This document shows, piece after piece, positions 45,716-55,840 of a DNA stretch of 64,000 bases (the stretch's first letter is position 1; each line of letters begins with the position of its first letter). The notes beneath the pieces are model-generated. The model was given only the letters and a program-made list of their open reading frames with translations. It was not told the DNA's origin and did not search any database. Origin of the DNA: Microtetraspora glauca (GTDB lineage Bacteria > Actinomycetota > Actinomycetes > Streptomycetales > Streptomycetaceae); NCBI GenBank assembly GCA_000721275.1, contig JOFO01000010.1, positions 144,121 through 208,120 on the forward strand, given 5' to 3'. The translations under genes and the position numbers were made by a program.

Positions 45716-47350
45716 CTACCGGAGGGCGTCGATCACCTCCTTCGCGGCCCGCTCGCCCTCGGTGGCGCCGCCCTCCATGAAGCCCTGGAAGTCGTACGAG
45801 CAGTGCTCGCCGCCGATGTGGACGTTGCCCTGGGCGGTGCCCTCGTAGCCGGCGTACCGGTGGAGGTAGCCGACCGGCCAGCAGGAGTAGGCGCCCAGCG
45901 CGCGGGGGTTCTTGTGCCAGGCGGAGAGCTGGGCGCGGCCGTTCCAGGCGCGGGAGGTGCCGGGGAAGAAGGTGTCGATCCCGGCGAGGTAGCGGCCGAC
46001 GAGGGTCCGCACGTAGGGGTCGGCCTCGGTGGAGAAGGGTCCGGCGGGGTCGAGGTTCCGGGCGAGGCTGCCGCCGTTGTACTGGATGAGGATGCCGCCG
46101 GTGCCGCCCTGGATCTTGGTGGTGTCCCAGGTCTGCTGGACGTCCAGGTCGGTGAAGCAGTCGCCGGCGGAGACGCCGGGCCAGGGGCCGGTGCCGCGCC
46201 AGGGGCGGGTGCCGAACTGCATGTTGAGCTTGGTGCAGTGGCCCATGCGGGCGTCCCGCAGCAGGTTCGTCATCAGTGGGTCGAAGCCGGCCCGGGTGAG
46301 GTCGAGCCGCTTGAGGATCGGCAGCGGGACGCAGAGGACGGTGTGGTCGGCGGTGACGGTGCGGGTGGTGCCGGCCTCGGTGAAGGTGAGGGTCTGGGTG
46401 CCGTCGGCGTTGGCGCGGACGGCCTGGAGGGTCCAGCCCATGCGGAGGGTGCCGGGGTCGAGCGCGCCCGCGATGGCGTTCGGGAGCCGGTCGTTGCCTC
46501 CGGTGATGTGGTAGCGCTCGTTGGACAGGCCCCAGACGTTGAAGTTGCCGGGATTGGTCTGGTAGCCCATGAGCAGGACGAGGGCGAGCGAGGACTGCTC
46601 GGTGGTGTCGGCGCCGTACTCGACGTTGTAGGCGACGTCGATGAACCGGCCGAGCGGCGAGGCGTGTCCGCCAGGGACGCGGGTCTCGATCCACTCGTAC
46701 ACCGACATGTCGTCGAGGGCGGTGCCGGCGGGCGTGGTCGCGTTCCACTTCACCTCGCCCGCTGCGATCAGGTCGCGGTGGAGCGCCTGGTAGACGCCGT
46801 TGAAGTCCTCGTCGGCCTGGTGGCGGGGGTAGTAGCCGCCGTCGAACCAGAGGACCTCCTCGGCGCCGTTGGGTCCGCCGCCGAGGAAGTCCTCGGTGGG
46901 CAGGCCGAAGCGGCGGCAGAGTTCCAGCATCTTCTTGTGGCTGGTGTCGATGAGCTCGCCGCCGATCTCGGAGGTCTGCCCGTAGGCCCAGTGGCCGCGC
47001 TGGGTCCACATCCGGCCGCCGACGCGGGCCGGGTCGGCCTCGTACAGGACGGGGCTGAGGCCGGCGTCCTGGAGGGTGAGGGCGGCGGTGAGCCCGGCGA
47101 TGCCGGCGCCGACGACCGCGACCCGGGCGTCGGACCGCACCGGCGGGTCGGGGACGGCTGCCGCGGCGGGGGCGGCTGCTCCGGCGGAGACCGCGATTCC
47201 GGCCGCGGCTGCGGTCTTGAGGAGGGTGCGGCGGCCGAGCGGGTCGCCGCGCAGGCCGCGGAGTTCGTCGACGGGGAGGCCGAGCCGGCGGGCGTCGGCG
47301 TGGTCGGCGGCGAGGCGGTTCAGGAGGTGCATCGGGTTGGTGCGTGCCAT
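45716..47350 (-). CDS. Flavin monoamine oxidase family protein, probably Tat-exported
   Basis: A 544-residue amine oxidase. A twin-arginine stretch GRRTLLKTAAAAG lies at 39-51 after a 38-residue lead, with an Ala-rich segment to 65. The FAD loop ARVAVVGAGIAGLTAA is at about 75-90. RVGGRMWT follows, and the C-terminal FAD motif includes HIGGEHCSYDFQGFMEGG. The fold acts on amines or amino acids, giving aldehyde, ammonia and peroxide. The neighbouring APC permease and divergent PucR regulator favour polyamines or a biogenic amine. Whether the RR motif is used is uncertain since it is internal. Confidence 0.9.
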   Translation of the reverse strand: MARTNPMHLLNRLAADHADARRLGLPVDELRGLRGDPLGRRTLLKTAAAAGIAVSAGAAAPAAAAVPDPPVRSDARVAVVGAGIAGLTAALTLQDAGLSPVLYEADPARVGGRMWTQRGHWAYGQTSEIGGELIDTSHKKMLELCRRFGLPTEDFLGGGPNGAEEVLWFDGGYYPRHQADEDFNGVYQALHRDLIAAGEVKWNATTPAGTALDDMSVYEWIETRVPGGHASPLGRFIDVAYNVEYGADTTEQSSLALVLLMGYQTNPGNFNVWGLSNERYHITGGNDRLPNAIAGALDPGTLRMGWTLQAVRANADGTQTLTFTEAGTTRTVTADHTVLCVPLPILKRLDLTRAGFDPLMTNLLRDARMGHCTKLNMQFGTRPWRGTGPWPGVSAGDCFTDLDVQQTWDTTKIQGGTGGILIQYNGGSLARNLDPAGPFSTEADPYVRTLVGRYLAGIDTFFPGTSRAWNGRAQLSAWHKNPRALGAYSCWPVGYLHRYAGYEGTAQGNVHIGGEHCSYDFQGFMEGGATEGERAAKEVIDALR

Positions 47351-47380
47351 GGGGCGCTCCTGGAGGGGTGGGTGAGGGGG

Positions 47381-48904
47381 TCAGCCGTGCGTGGCGGGTA
47401 CGGGCTCCGCCTGCTCGTCGTCGCGTTCGGCGGCGTCCTCCAGGACGATCCGGCCGATGATCTCGTACCGCGCGGGCTGCCGGGCCTTGAGGTAGAGGCC
47501 GAGTCCGAGGCCGCCGAAGAAGACCGCGCCGACGATCCACGGGATCGCCTTGAAGAACAGGGAGTCGGCGGCGAGTCCGGCCGCGGTCTCCATGTTGACG
47601 ACGAGGAGGACGACGACGGCGGTCATGCCGACGCCGCCGAGGAGCGGGGCCGTGAGGGTCTTGAACCAGTGCCGGTCCTCGGGGTGGTTCTTGCGGAAGT
47701 AGCCGATGACGGCGAAGGAGCAGAGCGTCTGGACGATGAGGATGGCCATCGTGCCGAGGATCGCGAGCAGCGTGTACAGGTGGATGTAGGGGTCCTGGCC
47801 GGTGAGCCAGAAGGCGCCGACGAGGAGGACGGCGATGGCGCTCTGGGTGAAGGAGGCGATGAACGGGGAGCCGTGCCGGCGGTGGGTGCGGCCCAGCGCC
47901 GGGTGGAGGAAGCCCTCGCGGCCGATGGCGTAGAGGTAGCGGGAGGCGCACTGGTGGAAGGCCATGCCGCAGGCGAAGGAACCGGTGAGCAGCAGCCACT
48001 GGAAGGCGTCGACGGCCCAGGCGCCGATGTAGGTCTGGGTGGGCGCGAAGAAGAGGTCGAGCGGGCTGGCGGAGGAGGAGAGCTCCACGGACCCGGCGAG
48101 GCCGTTGCCGGCGATCGTCATCCAGGAGACGTAGATGTAGAAGAGGCCGACGCCGATGACGGAGATGAGGGTGGCGCGGGGGATGACGCGCTTGGGGTCG
48201 CGGGACTCCTCGCCGTACATGGCGGTCGACTCGAAGCCGACCCAGGACCAGAAGGCGAAGAAGAGGCCGAGGCCGGCGGAGGCGCCGGTGAAGGCGTTCT
48301 TCGGGTTGACCGGCTCGACGGGGATGCCGTCGGGGCCGCCGCCGTGGAGGAGGACGGCGGTGGCGACCGCGAAGAGGACGGCGATCTCCGCGATGAGCAT
48401 GACGCCGAGCGCCTTGGCGGTCAGGTTGATGTCGAAGTACGACAGGACGGCGGTGACGGCGAGCATGGCCGCCGCGTACAGGATCCACGGCAGGTCGACG
48501 CCGAGCTGGTCGGCGACGGTGGTCTTCGCGAAGTAGGCGAAGACGCCGACGATGGACGCCTCGAAGACGATGTAGGCGAGGACGGCGAGCATGCCGGAGG
48601 CCATGCCGGCGATCCGGCCGAGGCCGTGCGAGATGTAGCCGTAGAAGGCGCCGGCGGCGGTGATCCGCTTGGCCATGGCCACGTAGCCGACGGAGAAGAC
48701 GGTGAGGACGAGGGTGGCGAAGAGGTAGCCGGCGGGGGCGCCGGTGCCGTTGCCGAAGCCGACGGCGATGGGGAGGTTGCCGGTCATGGCGGTGATCGGC
48801 GCGGCGGTGGCCACGGCCATGAAGACGACGCCGACGAGTCCGACGGAGTTCGCCTTGAGCCGGTCGACGCGCGGGGCCGGCTGCGGGGTGGAGGTGTCTG
48901 CCAT
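47381..48904 (-). CDS. APC-family amino acid/amine permease
   Basis: A 507-residue transporter with 12 or so membrane helices. The start LKANSVGLVGVVFMAVATAAPITAM and the helix 3 GLGRIAGMASGMLA, with FWSWVGFESTAMYGEESRDPKRVIPRA in the middle, are typical of amino acid-polyamine-organocation permeases. It probably imports the substrate of the amine oxidase, which follows it by 30 bp on the same strand. A C-terminal acidic tail is cytoplasmic. The start ATG is at 48902-48904, and the PucR gene runs divergently 160 bp away. Confidence 0.92.
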   Translation of the reverse strand: MADTSTPQPAPRVDRLKANSVGLVGVVFMAVATAAPITAMTGNLPIAVGFGNGTGAPAGYLFATLVLTVFSVGYVAMAKRITAAGAFYGYISHGLGRIAGMASGMLAVLAYIVFEASIVGVFAYFAKTTVADQLGVDLPWILYAAAMLAVTAVLSYFDINLTAKALGVMLIAEIAVLFAVATAVLLHGGGPDGIPVEPVNPKNAFTGASAGLGLFFAFWSWVGFESTAMYGEESRDPKRVIPRATLISVIGVGLFYIYVSWMTIAGNGLAGSVELSSSASPLDLFFAPTQTYIGAWAVDAFQWLLLTGSFACGMAFHQCASRYLYAIGREGFLHPALGRTHRRHGSPFIASFTQSAIAVLLVGAFWLTGQDPYIHLYTLLAILGTMAILIVQTLCSFAVIGYFRKNHPEDRHWFKTLTAPLLGGVGMTAVVVLLVVNMETAAGLAADSLFFKAIPWIVGAVFFGGLGLGLYLKARQPARYEIIGRIVLEDAAERDDEQAEPVPATHG

Positions 48905-49063
48905 GGCGGGAGAGCATCCACCGGAGTGACGTAGGCCACAAGCGACATTCGGTCATACAAATCCCGCCGCGCCACGACGAGTTGTCGCCCCTGTGTGCGA
49001 GCGGACCCGGCCCGTGACCGCGGTGAGATGTCCAGGAAACACCGTGGGCGATACCGTCCGCCC

Positions 49064-50686
49064 ATGGACACGCAGGGCGGCATCACCGTACAACGGGCAC
49101 TCGAACTCCCGGGGCTCCGCAGCGGCCTCCCGGAGGTCGTCGCCGGCGCCGACCGGCTCCAGCGGACCGTGCGGTGGGTGCACGCGGGCGAGGTGCCGAA
49201 CATCGCGTCGCTGCTGAAGGGCGGCGAGCTGCTGCTGACCACGGGTCTGGGCCTGGGCACCCGCCCGGCCGAGCAGCGGGCCTTCGTGCGGCGCCTCGCC
49301 GACCGGGGCATCGCGGCGCTCGTCGTGGAGCTCGGCCCGCGCTTCGCCCGGCTGCCGGCGACGATAGTGGAGACCGCCCGGACCGCCGGGCTGCCGCTGG
49401 TCCAGCTCCACCGCGAGGTGCCGTTCGTCGCGGTCACGGAGGAGATCCACACCGAGATCGTCAACGGCCACTACGCGCTCCAGCGGCGGGCCGAGGAGAT
49501 CCACCGGCAGTGCACGGAGGCGCTGCTCGGCGGCGGCGGGGTCCCGCAGGTGCTGCGGATCCTGTCCGGCTTCGCCGCGAACCCGGTCTTCCTGGAGACG
49601 GCCGACGGGCAGCTGCTGTACGCGGCGGGCACCGACGCCGGTCCGGCGGACCCGCTCCAGGTCTGGGACGGGCTCCGCGGCCAGCGCGCGGCCCGCGAGT
49701 CGGGCCCGCCGACCGGGACGGTCCTCGTCGACGTGCCCGGCGGAGGACCCGGTACGGGTTCGGTGCGGGCCCGGCTGGTGCTGCTCGCGGTCTCCGGCGC
49801 CCTCTCCCCCGTCCACCGGATGGCCGCCGAGCGCGCCGCCGGTCTGCTCGCGGTCGTCCTCATGCAGGCCCGGCAGGAGGAGGAGCTGGCGGCGCGCGGC
49901 CGGGGCGACTTCCTGACGGACCTGGCGGAGGGCCGGATCTCGGCGGAGGACGCGCCGGCGCAGGCCCGGGTGCTGGGCTTCCGGCCGGGCGAGGGCCCGC
50001 TGCTGCCGGTCGTGATGCGGCTGGCCCCGGAGCTCTCCCCGTCCGGCAGCTGGGCGCTGCTCGCGCGGGCCGTCCACGAGGAACTGGCGTCCGTCGGCGT
50101 GCCCGCGCTGCTCGGCGTCCGGCCGGTGGAGGGCCGGGTGCCACTGCTGCTGGGGCTGCGCTCCGAGTCGGAGCGGACGGCGGTCGCCGACCGGGTCGCG
50201 GCGGCGCTGCGGGCCGGGGTGGAGCGGGCCGGCCTGGAGGGCGCCGGGGCGCACCCGCCGGTGGTGGTGGTCGGCATGGCCGGCGGCTGGGCGGCGGCGT
50301 CGGCGGGGCTGCGGCACGCGGCGGAGACGGCGACGGCCGCGCAGGGGCTGACCGACCGGCCCTGGTACGACGCCCGGCGCCTCGACATCGACCTGCTGCT
50401 GTGGCGGCTGCGCGACCACCCGGACCTGGCGGCCTTCGTCGACCGGGCGATCGGGCCGCTCCGGGACCACGACCGCACTTCTCGGCCGCCGCTGCTGCCG
50501 ACGCTGGAGACGTATCTGGCGCACGCCGGCCGCAAGGCGGAGACGGCCCGGGAGCTGCACCTCAACCGCCAGACGCTCTACAACCGGCTGGCCCGGATCT
50601 CGGAGCTCCTCGGCACGGACCTGGACGACCCGCAGACGGTGCTGGCGCTGTCGCTGGCGCTGCGGGCCCGCCGGCACACGCCGTAG
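49064..50686 (+). CDS. PucR-family transcriptional activator
   Basis: A 540-residue regulator. An N-terminal PucR domain (TVQRALELPGLRSGLPEVVAGADRL, then SLLKGGELLLTTGLGLG) senses a purine, amine or amino acid in known members. A central GGDEF-like CdaR region follows. A C-terminal helix-turn-helix reads KAETARELHLNRQTLYNRLARISELLG (about 500-526). It is divergent from the permease/amine oxidase pair and probably activates them. The ATG at 49064 has no ribosome site; TACCGT about 10 bp upstream suggests a leaderless mRNA. Confidence 0.92.
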   Translation: MDTQGGITVQRALELPGLRSGLPEVVAGADRLQRTVRWVHAGEVPNIASLLKGGELLLTTGLGLGTRPAEQRAFVRRLADRGIAALVVELGPRFARLPATIVETARTAGLPLVQLHREVPFVAVTEEIHTEIVNGHYALQRRAEEIHRQCTEALLGGGGVPQVLRILSGFAANPVFLETADGQLLYAAGTDAGPADPLQVWDGLRGQRAARESGPPTGTVLVDVPGGGPGTGSVRARLVLLAVSGALSPVHRMAAERAAGLLAVVLMQARQEEELAARGRGDFLTDLAEGRISAEDAPAQARVLGFRPGEGPLLPVVMRLAPELSPSGSWALLARAVHEELASVGVPALLGVRPVEGRVPLLLGLRSESERTAVADRVAAALRAGVERAGLEGAGAHPPVVVVGMAGGWAAASAGLRHAAETATAAQGLTDRPWYDARRLDIDLLLWRLRDHPDLAAFVDRAIGPLRDHDRTSRPPLLPTLETYLAHAGRKAETARELHLNRQTLYNRLARISELLGTDLDDPQTVLALSLALRARRHTP

Positions 50687-50699
50687 GACCCGGGGGCGG

Positions 50700-51788
50700 T
50701 CAGCGGGCGGACAACTCGTCGTAGACGCTGAGGACGTGGGCGAGGGTGTCGTCCTCCGACGGCCACGTCCCGGCCTGGACCCGGCCCGCCGCCGCGAGGT
50801 CCATCCGCCGCTCCTCGTCCTCCAGGAGCCCCCGGACGGCCTCGGCGAGGGCGCGGGCGTCGCCGTACGGCACCAGTTCGGCGGCGTCGCCGACGAGTTC
50901 GGGGACGCCGCCGACGGCGGTGGCGACCAGCGGGACGCCGAGCCGCAGCGCCTCCTGGGCGAGCGGCGAGCGCGCCTCCCAGCGGGACGGCAGCACCGCG
51001 ACGTCGGCGGCGGCGAGGAGTTCGGCGACGTCGTCGCGGCGCCCGACGATCCGGACGGCGAGCCCTTCGGCGACGATCCGCCGCTGGAGCGCGGCCCGTT
51101 CGCGGCCCTCGCCGGCGATGACGAGCAGCGGCGGGGGCGCCAGCTCCCGCCAGGCGCGCGCCGCGTCGAGCAGCGTGCCGTACCCGCGGCCGGGTTCGAG
51201 CGCGCCGACCGCCATGAGCAGCGGCCGGTCGACGGCGCCGAGTTCGGCCCGGGCCTTGCCGTCCTGGAGGCAGACGGGGCCGCGCGGGGCGGGCAGGGTG
51301 ACGGGGGCGAGCCGGGCGTCGCGGGCGCCGCGCCGGCGGGCCCGGTCGACGAGGTCGGAGGAGGTGGCGAGGACGACGTCCGCGGCCCGGGCGGTACGCC
51401 GTTCCAGGAGCCGGACGAGTCCGCCGCGGGGTCCGTCGGCGGGCGGGCGGCCGTGCCAGGTGGTGACGAGCGCGGTGCGGGCGAGCCCGACGCCGCCGGA
51501 GACGGCGAGCGCGGCCCGGACGGAGGCGTGCAGGCCGTGCGCGTGGACGACGTCGGCGCCGATGCAGGCGTTGCGGAGCGCGGCGACGGTCGCGGGGTCG
51601 TTGCGCCGGGGCAGCGGCACGACGTGCGCGCCGGCGCCGGAGTAGTCGTAGAGGCGGTCGAGTTCGGCCGGGGCGCACACGGTCACCCGGACGCCCCGCG
51701 CCACCAGCCCCGAGGCGAGTGATCGGACGTGCGCGCTGCTGCCCGCGCTGCCGCCGCCCAGCACCTGGACCGTACGGAGCTGTGTCAC
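50700..51788 (-). CDS. GT4-family glycosyltransferase
   Basis: A 362-residue GT-B enzyme. The N-terminal QVLGGGSAGSSAHVRSLASGL and HAHGLHASVRAAL, and the C-terminal LLMAVGALEPGRGYGTLLDA, VLPSRWEARSPLAQEALRLGVPLVAT with an E-X7-E spacing, fit group 1 transferases. It starts at GTG 51786-51788. It lies just beyond recN and converges with the PucR gene (13 bp between stops). The acceptor is unknown, and no other glycan genes are beside it. Confidence 0.88.
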   Translation of the reverse strand: MTQLRTVQVLGGGSAGSSAHVRSLASGLVARGVRVTVCAPAELDRLYDYSGAGAHVVPLPRRNDPATVAALRNACIGADVVHAHGLHASVRAALAVSGGVGLARTALVTTWHGRPPADGPRGGLVRLLERRTARAADVVLATSSDLVDRARRRGARDARLAPVTLPAPRGPVCLQDGKARAELGAVDRPLLMAVGALEPGRGYGTLLDAARAWRELAPPPLLVIAGEGRERAALQRRIVAEGLAVRIVGRRDDVAELLAAADVAVLPSRWEARSPLAQEALRLGVPLVATAVGGVPELVGDAAELVPYGDARALAEAVRGLLEDEERRMDLAAAGRVQAGTWPSEDDTLAHVLSVYDELSAR

Positions 51789-51968
51789 GCGCCCAAGGAT
51801 GCCAGTCCGGGCGGCCGACCGTACGCACGTTCCGGCACCGACACCGCATCGTTCCCGTGTCCGAGCGCCGCCCCGCCCTCCCGGTTCACCCGACCGAGCG
51901 AGCGCGCGCCCTCACGGCGCGCGCCCCCTGGTGGCTCGCGGCGCCCGGACGACGGCCCGGGCCCCGCC

Positions 51969-53720
51969 TCAGCCGTCGGCCCTGGCCGTGGCCAGCAGCT
52001 CCTCCGCGTGGGCGCGGGCGGTCTCCGAGTCCTCCTGGCCGGCCAGCATCCGGGACAGCTCCCGGACCCGCTCCTCGCCCTCCAGGACGGTGACGCCGGA
52101 CCGGGTCACGGACCCGTCGTTGGTCTTCTCGACCAGCAGCTGCCGGTCGGCGAAGGCCGCCACCTGCGGAAGGTGCGTCACGACCACGACCTGCGCGGTC
52201 TTCGCGAGCTTCGCGAGCCGCCGGCCGATCTCCACGGCCGCCTTGCCGCCGACGCCCGCGTCGACCTCGTCGAAGAGGTACGTCGGCACCGGGTCGACCC
52301 CGGCGAAGACCACCTCGACCGCGAGCATCACCCGCGACAGCTCACCCCCGGACGCGCCCTTGGCGATCGGCCGCGGCGGCGCACCCGGGTGCGGGGCGAG
52401 CAGCAGCTCGACCTCGTCGGCGCCGGCCGGCCCGTACACCACCCGCCGCCCGCCGACCTCGACGCCCGCGGCCTCGTCCAGCGCCTCGGTCTGCCGGATG
52501 TCGAACGACACCCGGGCGTGCGGCATGGCCAGCGACGCCAGCTCGGCGGTGACCGCCCGCGCGAACCGGTCCGCGGCCTCCACCCGGGCGTCGGTGAGCC
52601 GCTGCGCGAGGACGGACAGCTCGTCGCGGAGCCGGTCCCGCTCGGCGGTCAGCTCCTCGATCCGGTCGTCGTCGCCGTCCAGCTCCAGCAGCCGCGCCGC
52701 GCTCTCCTCCGCCCACAGCAGCACGGCCCCGACGGAGTCGCCGTACTTCCGGGTGAGCTGGGTGAGCGCCGCCCGCCGCTCCTCGACCGCGGCCAGCCGC
52801 AGCGGATCGGCGTCCAGGTCGTCCGCGTACCCCGCCAGCTCCTGCGCCACGTCGGCCAGCAGGATGGAGATCTCCCCCATCCGGTCGGCGAGCGCGGCGA
52901 GCGCCGGGTCGTGCGACCGCACGGCCTCCAGGGCCCGGCCCGCGCCGGCCACCAGCGTGGTCGCGTCCACGGACTCCGGGTCCTCCGGGTTCCCGGCCAG
53001 CGCGGCGTGCGCGAGCGCGGCGGCGGAGGCCAGCGCCTCCGCGTGCCCGAGCCGCTCCGCCTCGGCGGCCAGCTCCGCGTCCTCACCGGCCAGCGGCGCC
53101 ACGGCCTCGATCTCGCCGAGCCCGAAACGCAGCAGATCCGCCTCCTGGGCTCGCTCACGTGCCCGGGTGGTGATCTCCTCCAGCTCGGCGGTGACGGCAC
53201 GCAGCCGCCGGTACACCTCGCCGTAGGCGGCGAGCGGCACGGACACCGCCTCGCCCGCGTACCGGTCGAGCGCACCGCGCTGCCGGGCCGGCTTCAGCAG
53301 GCCCTGCTGGTCGGTCTGCCCGTGCACGGCGACGAGTTCGTCGGCGAGCTCCGCGAGCAGCCCCACCGGCACCGACCGCCCGCCGAGGTGCGCCCGCGAG
53401 CGCCCCTCCGCCGAGACGGTACGGGTCACCAGCAGCGCGCCCTCGTCCAGCTCCGCCCCGGCCTCCTCGGCCCGCCGCGCGGCGGGCGCGCCGGGCGGCA
53501 GGGTGATTCGCCCCTCGACGACCGCCGAGCCCGCCCCGATCCGCACCAGGGCCGGGTCGGCCCGCCCGCCGAGCAGCAGCCCGAGACTCGTGACGACCAT
53601 GGTCTTGCCCGCGCCGGTCTCACCCGTCACCGCGGTGAAGCCGGGCGACAGCTCGACCACCGCGTCGTCGATGACCCCGAGCGACCGTATCCGCATCTCC
53701 TCCAGCACGCCCCAGACCAT
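51969..53720 (-). CDS. recN: DNA repair protein RecN
   Basis: A 583-residue SMC-like ATPase of double-strand-break repair. Walker A GETGAGKT is at 33-40 after LGVIDDAVVELSPGFTAVT. A coiled-coil centre (about 150-370) follows, then the signature SGGELSRVMLAVEVV, Walker B and EVDAGVGGKAAVEIGRRLAKLAKTAQVVVVTHLPQVAA. I start at ATG 53718-53720; GTG 53735 and an internal ATG (MRIRSLG) are alternatives. The order tlyA-nadK-recN is conserved in actinobacteria. Confidence 0.96.
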   Translation of the reverse strand: MVWGVLEEMRIRSLGVIDDAVVELSPGFTAVTGETGAGKTMVVTSLGLLLGGRADPALVRIGAGSAVVEGRITLPPGAPAARRAEEAGAELDEGALLVTRTVSAEGRSRAHLGGRSVPVGLLAELADELVAVHGQTDQQGLLKPARQRGALDRYAGEAVSVPLAAYGEVYRRLRAVTAELEEITTRARERAQEADLLRFGLGEIEAVAPLAGEDAELAAEAERLGHAEALASAAALAHAALAGNPEDPESVDATTLVAGAGRALEAVRSHDPALAALADRMGEISILLADVAQELAGYADDLDADPLRLAAVEERRAALTQLTRKYGDSVGAVLLWAEESAARLLELDGDDDRIEELTAERDRLRDELSVLAQRLTDARVEAADRFARAVTAELASLAMPHARVSFDIRQTEALDEAAGVEVGGRRVVYGPAGADEVELLLAPHPGAPPRPIAKGASGGELSRVMLAVEVVFAGVDPVPTYLFDEVDAGVGGKAAVEIGRRLAKLAKTAQVVVVTHLPQVAAFADRQLLVEKTNDGSVTRSGVTVLEGEERVRELSRMLAGQEDSETARAHAEELLATARADG

Positions 53721-53767
53721 ACGAGGTTTCCGCACCGGGACGCGACATCACCCCCACCCCGGGGCGG

Positions 53768-54681
53768 TCAGTGCGGCGCGCCCCGCCACCCCGAGACCGG
53801 CAGCGCGAACTTCGCGACCAGCCGGTCCGTGAACGACGCGTGGTGGAGCCGGGCGAGCCGGACCGGGACGGCGCCGCGCCGGACCTCGACCCGGGCGCCG
53901 GAGGGCAGCTCGACGGTCCGCCGCCCGTCGCACCACAGCACCCCGTGCGGGGTGTGCGGCTCGACCTCGACGGCGAGGACCGAGTCGGGGGTGGTGACGA
54001 GCGGCTTCGCGAACAGCGCGTGCGCCCCGATCGGCACCATCAGCAGCGCCTCCACCTCGGGCCACACGACCGGACCGCCGGCCGAGAAGGCGTACGCGGT
54101 CGAGCCGGTCGGCGTCGCGCAGATCACCCCGTCGCAGCCGAAGCCGGTGACGGGCCGCCCGTCGATCGCGAGGACGACCTCCAGCATCCGCTCCGGGGAC
54201 ACCTTCTGCACGGCGGCCTCGTTGAGCGCCCAGTCGCGGTGCAGGGTGTCGCCGTTCTGGAAGACGGCGACGTCGAGGGTCATCCGCTCCTCGACCTCGT
54301 ACGCCCGGGTGACGACCCGGTCGACGACCTTGTCGAGGTCGTCCCGCTCGGCCTCGGCGAGGAAGCCGACGCGCCCGAGGTTGACGCCGAGCATCGGCAC
54401 GCCGGAGGCGCGGGAGAACTCGGCACCGCGCAGCAGCGTCCCGTCACCGCCGAGGACGATGATCAGTTCGCAGCCGTCCAGCGCCTCCGGGCAGTCGTCC
54501 GGGATCTTCTCCACGGACGGCGGCAGCGGCAGGTCGGCCGCCTCCGCCTCCAGGACCCGGACGCCGATGCCGCTGCGCAGCAGCCCCAGGACGACGAGTT
54601 CGGCGCTGCGCACGGCGGCCGGCCGGCCGGTGTGCGCGAGCAGGAAGACGGTGCGTGGTGCCTGTGGTGCCGCTGTGTCTG

Positions 54682-54685
<4 letters not shown>
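53768..54685 (-). CDS. nadK: NAD kinase
   Basis: A 305-residue enzyme phosphorylating NAD to NADP. GGDGTLLRGAEF at about 79-90 is the catalytic signature. WALNEAAVQK and GDGVICATPTGSTAYAFSAGGPVVWPE provide the NAD-binding loops. The start is a TTG at 54683-54685: it follows GGAGGG by 6 bases and overlaps the tlyA stop by TTGA, so a later start is unlikely. Adds to the several NAD genes in this window though it is not near the nadR operon. Confidence 0.95.
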
Positions 54686-55497
<812 letters not shown>

Positions 55498-55504
55498 GGT
55501 GGGT

Positions 55505-55798
55505 TCAGCTCCTGGGGTCGTGCGGACGGGGTGCGGGGGCCGGGTGCGCGTCGAGCGAGGTCAGCTCGGCGCGCAGGCCCCGGTGTACATCCTCGTACAC
55601 CGCGAGGTGTCCGTCCGCCGGGAGGTGGTCGGCCTCGCCCAGCCGCTCGACGAGCGCGTCGACGGCCGGCAGCCCGGTGGGTTCCCGCTCGACCCCCAGG
55701 GGGGCGGCGGTCGCGGGCCCGTCCGCCGCATCCGTACCGGTGTCCGTACCGGTGTCCGTACCGGTGTCCGTACCGGTGTCCGTCATCGCTTCGTCCAT
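55505..55798 (-). CDS. Small acidic hypothetical protein with TDTG repeats
   Basis: A 97-residue protein. Residues 5-22 are a TDTG tetrapeptide repeat encoded by the 12-bp DNA repeat at 55731-55778. The rest is a helical acidic segment (PAVDALVERLGEADHLPADGHLAVYEDVHRGLRAEL). Its stop is 7 bp before the tlyA start, so it leads the tlyA-nadK-recN operon. The ATG at 55796-55798 has no ribosome site but is preceded by TAGCGT at the spacing of a leaderless promoter; ATG 55786 is an alternative. Function unknown. Confidence 0.75.
   Translation of the reverse strand: MDEAMTDTGTDTGTDTGTDTGTDAADGPATAAPLGVEREPTGLPAVDALVERLGEADHLPADGHLAVYEDVHRGLRAELTSLDAHPAPAPRPHDPRS
55731..55778. repeat. Tandem repeat, 12 bp x 4 exact copies, in coding sequence
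   Basis: TCCGTACCGGTG occurs four times without change (55731-55778) and begins a fifth copy. Being a multiple of three it keeps the frame, giving repeated TDTG on the minus strand. Copy number is likely to vary between strains by slippage. Confidence 0.9.
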
Positions 55799-55804
55799 GC
55801 CCCG

Positions 55805-55832
55805 ACGCTACCGCGAAGCCCTGGGGTACGGT
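55805..55832. promoter_or_regulatory. Divergent leaderless promoters
   Basis: On the minus strand TAGCGT (55805-55810) ends 6 bases before the ATG of the repeat-bearing gene. On the plus strand TACGGT (55827-55832) ends 8 bases before the ATG of the SCP2 gene. Neither gene has a ribosome site. Both fit the TANNNT element placed for transcripts starting at or near the start codon, so the two genes seem to share a 42-bp divergent promoter region with leaderless mRNAs. Confidence 0.55.
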
Positions 55833-55840
55833 CGACGGCG

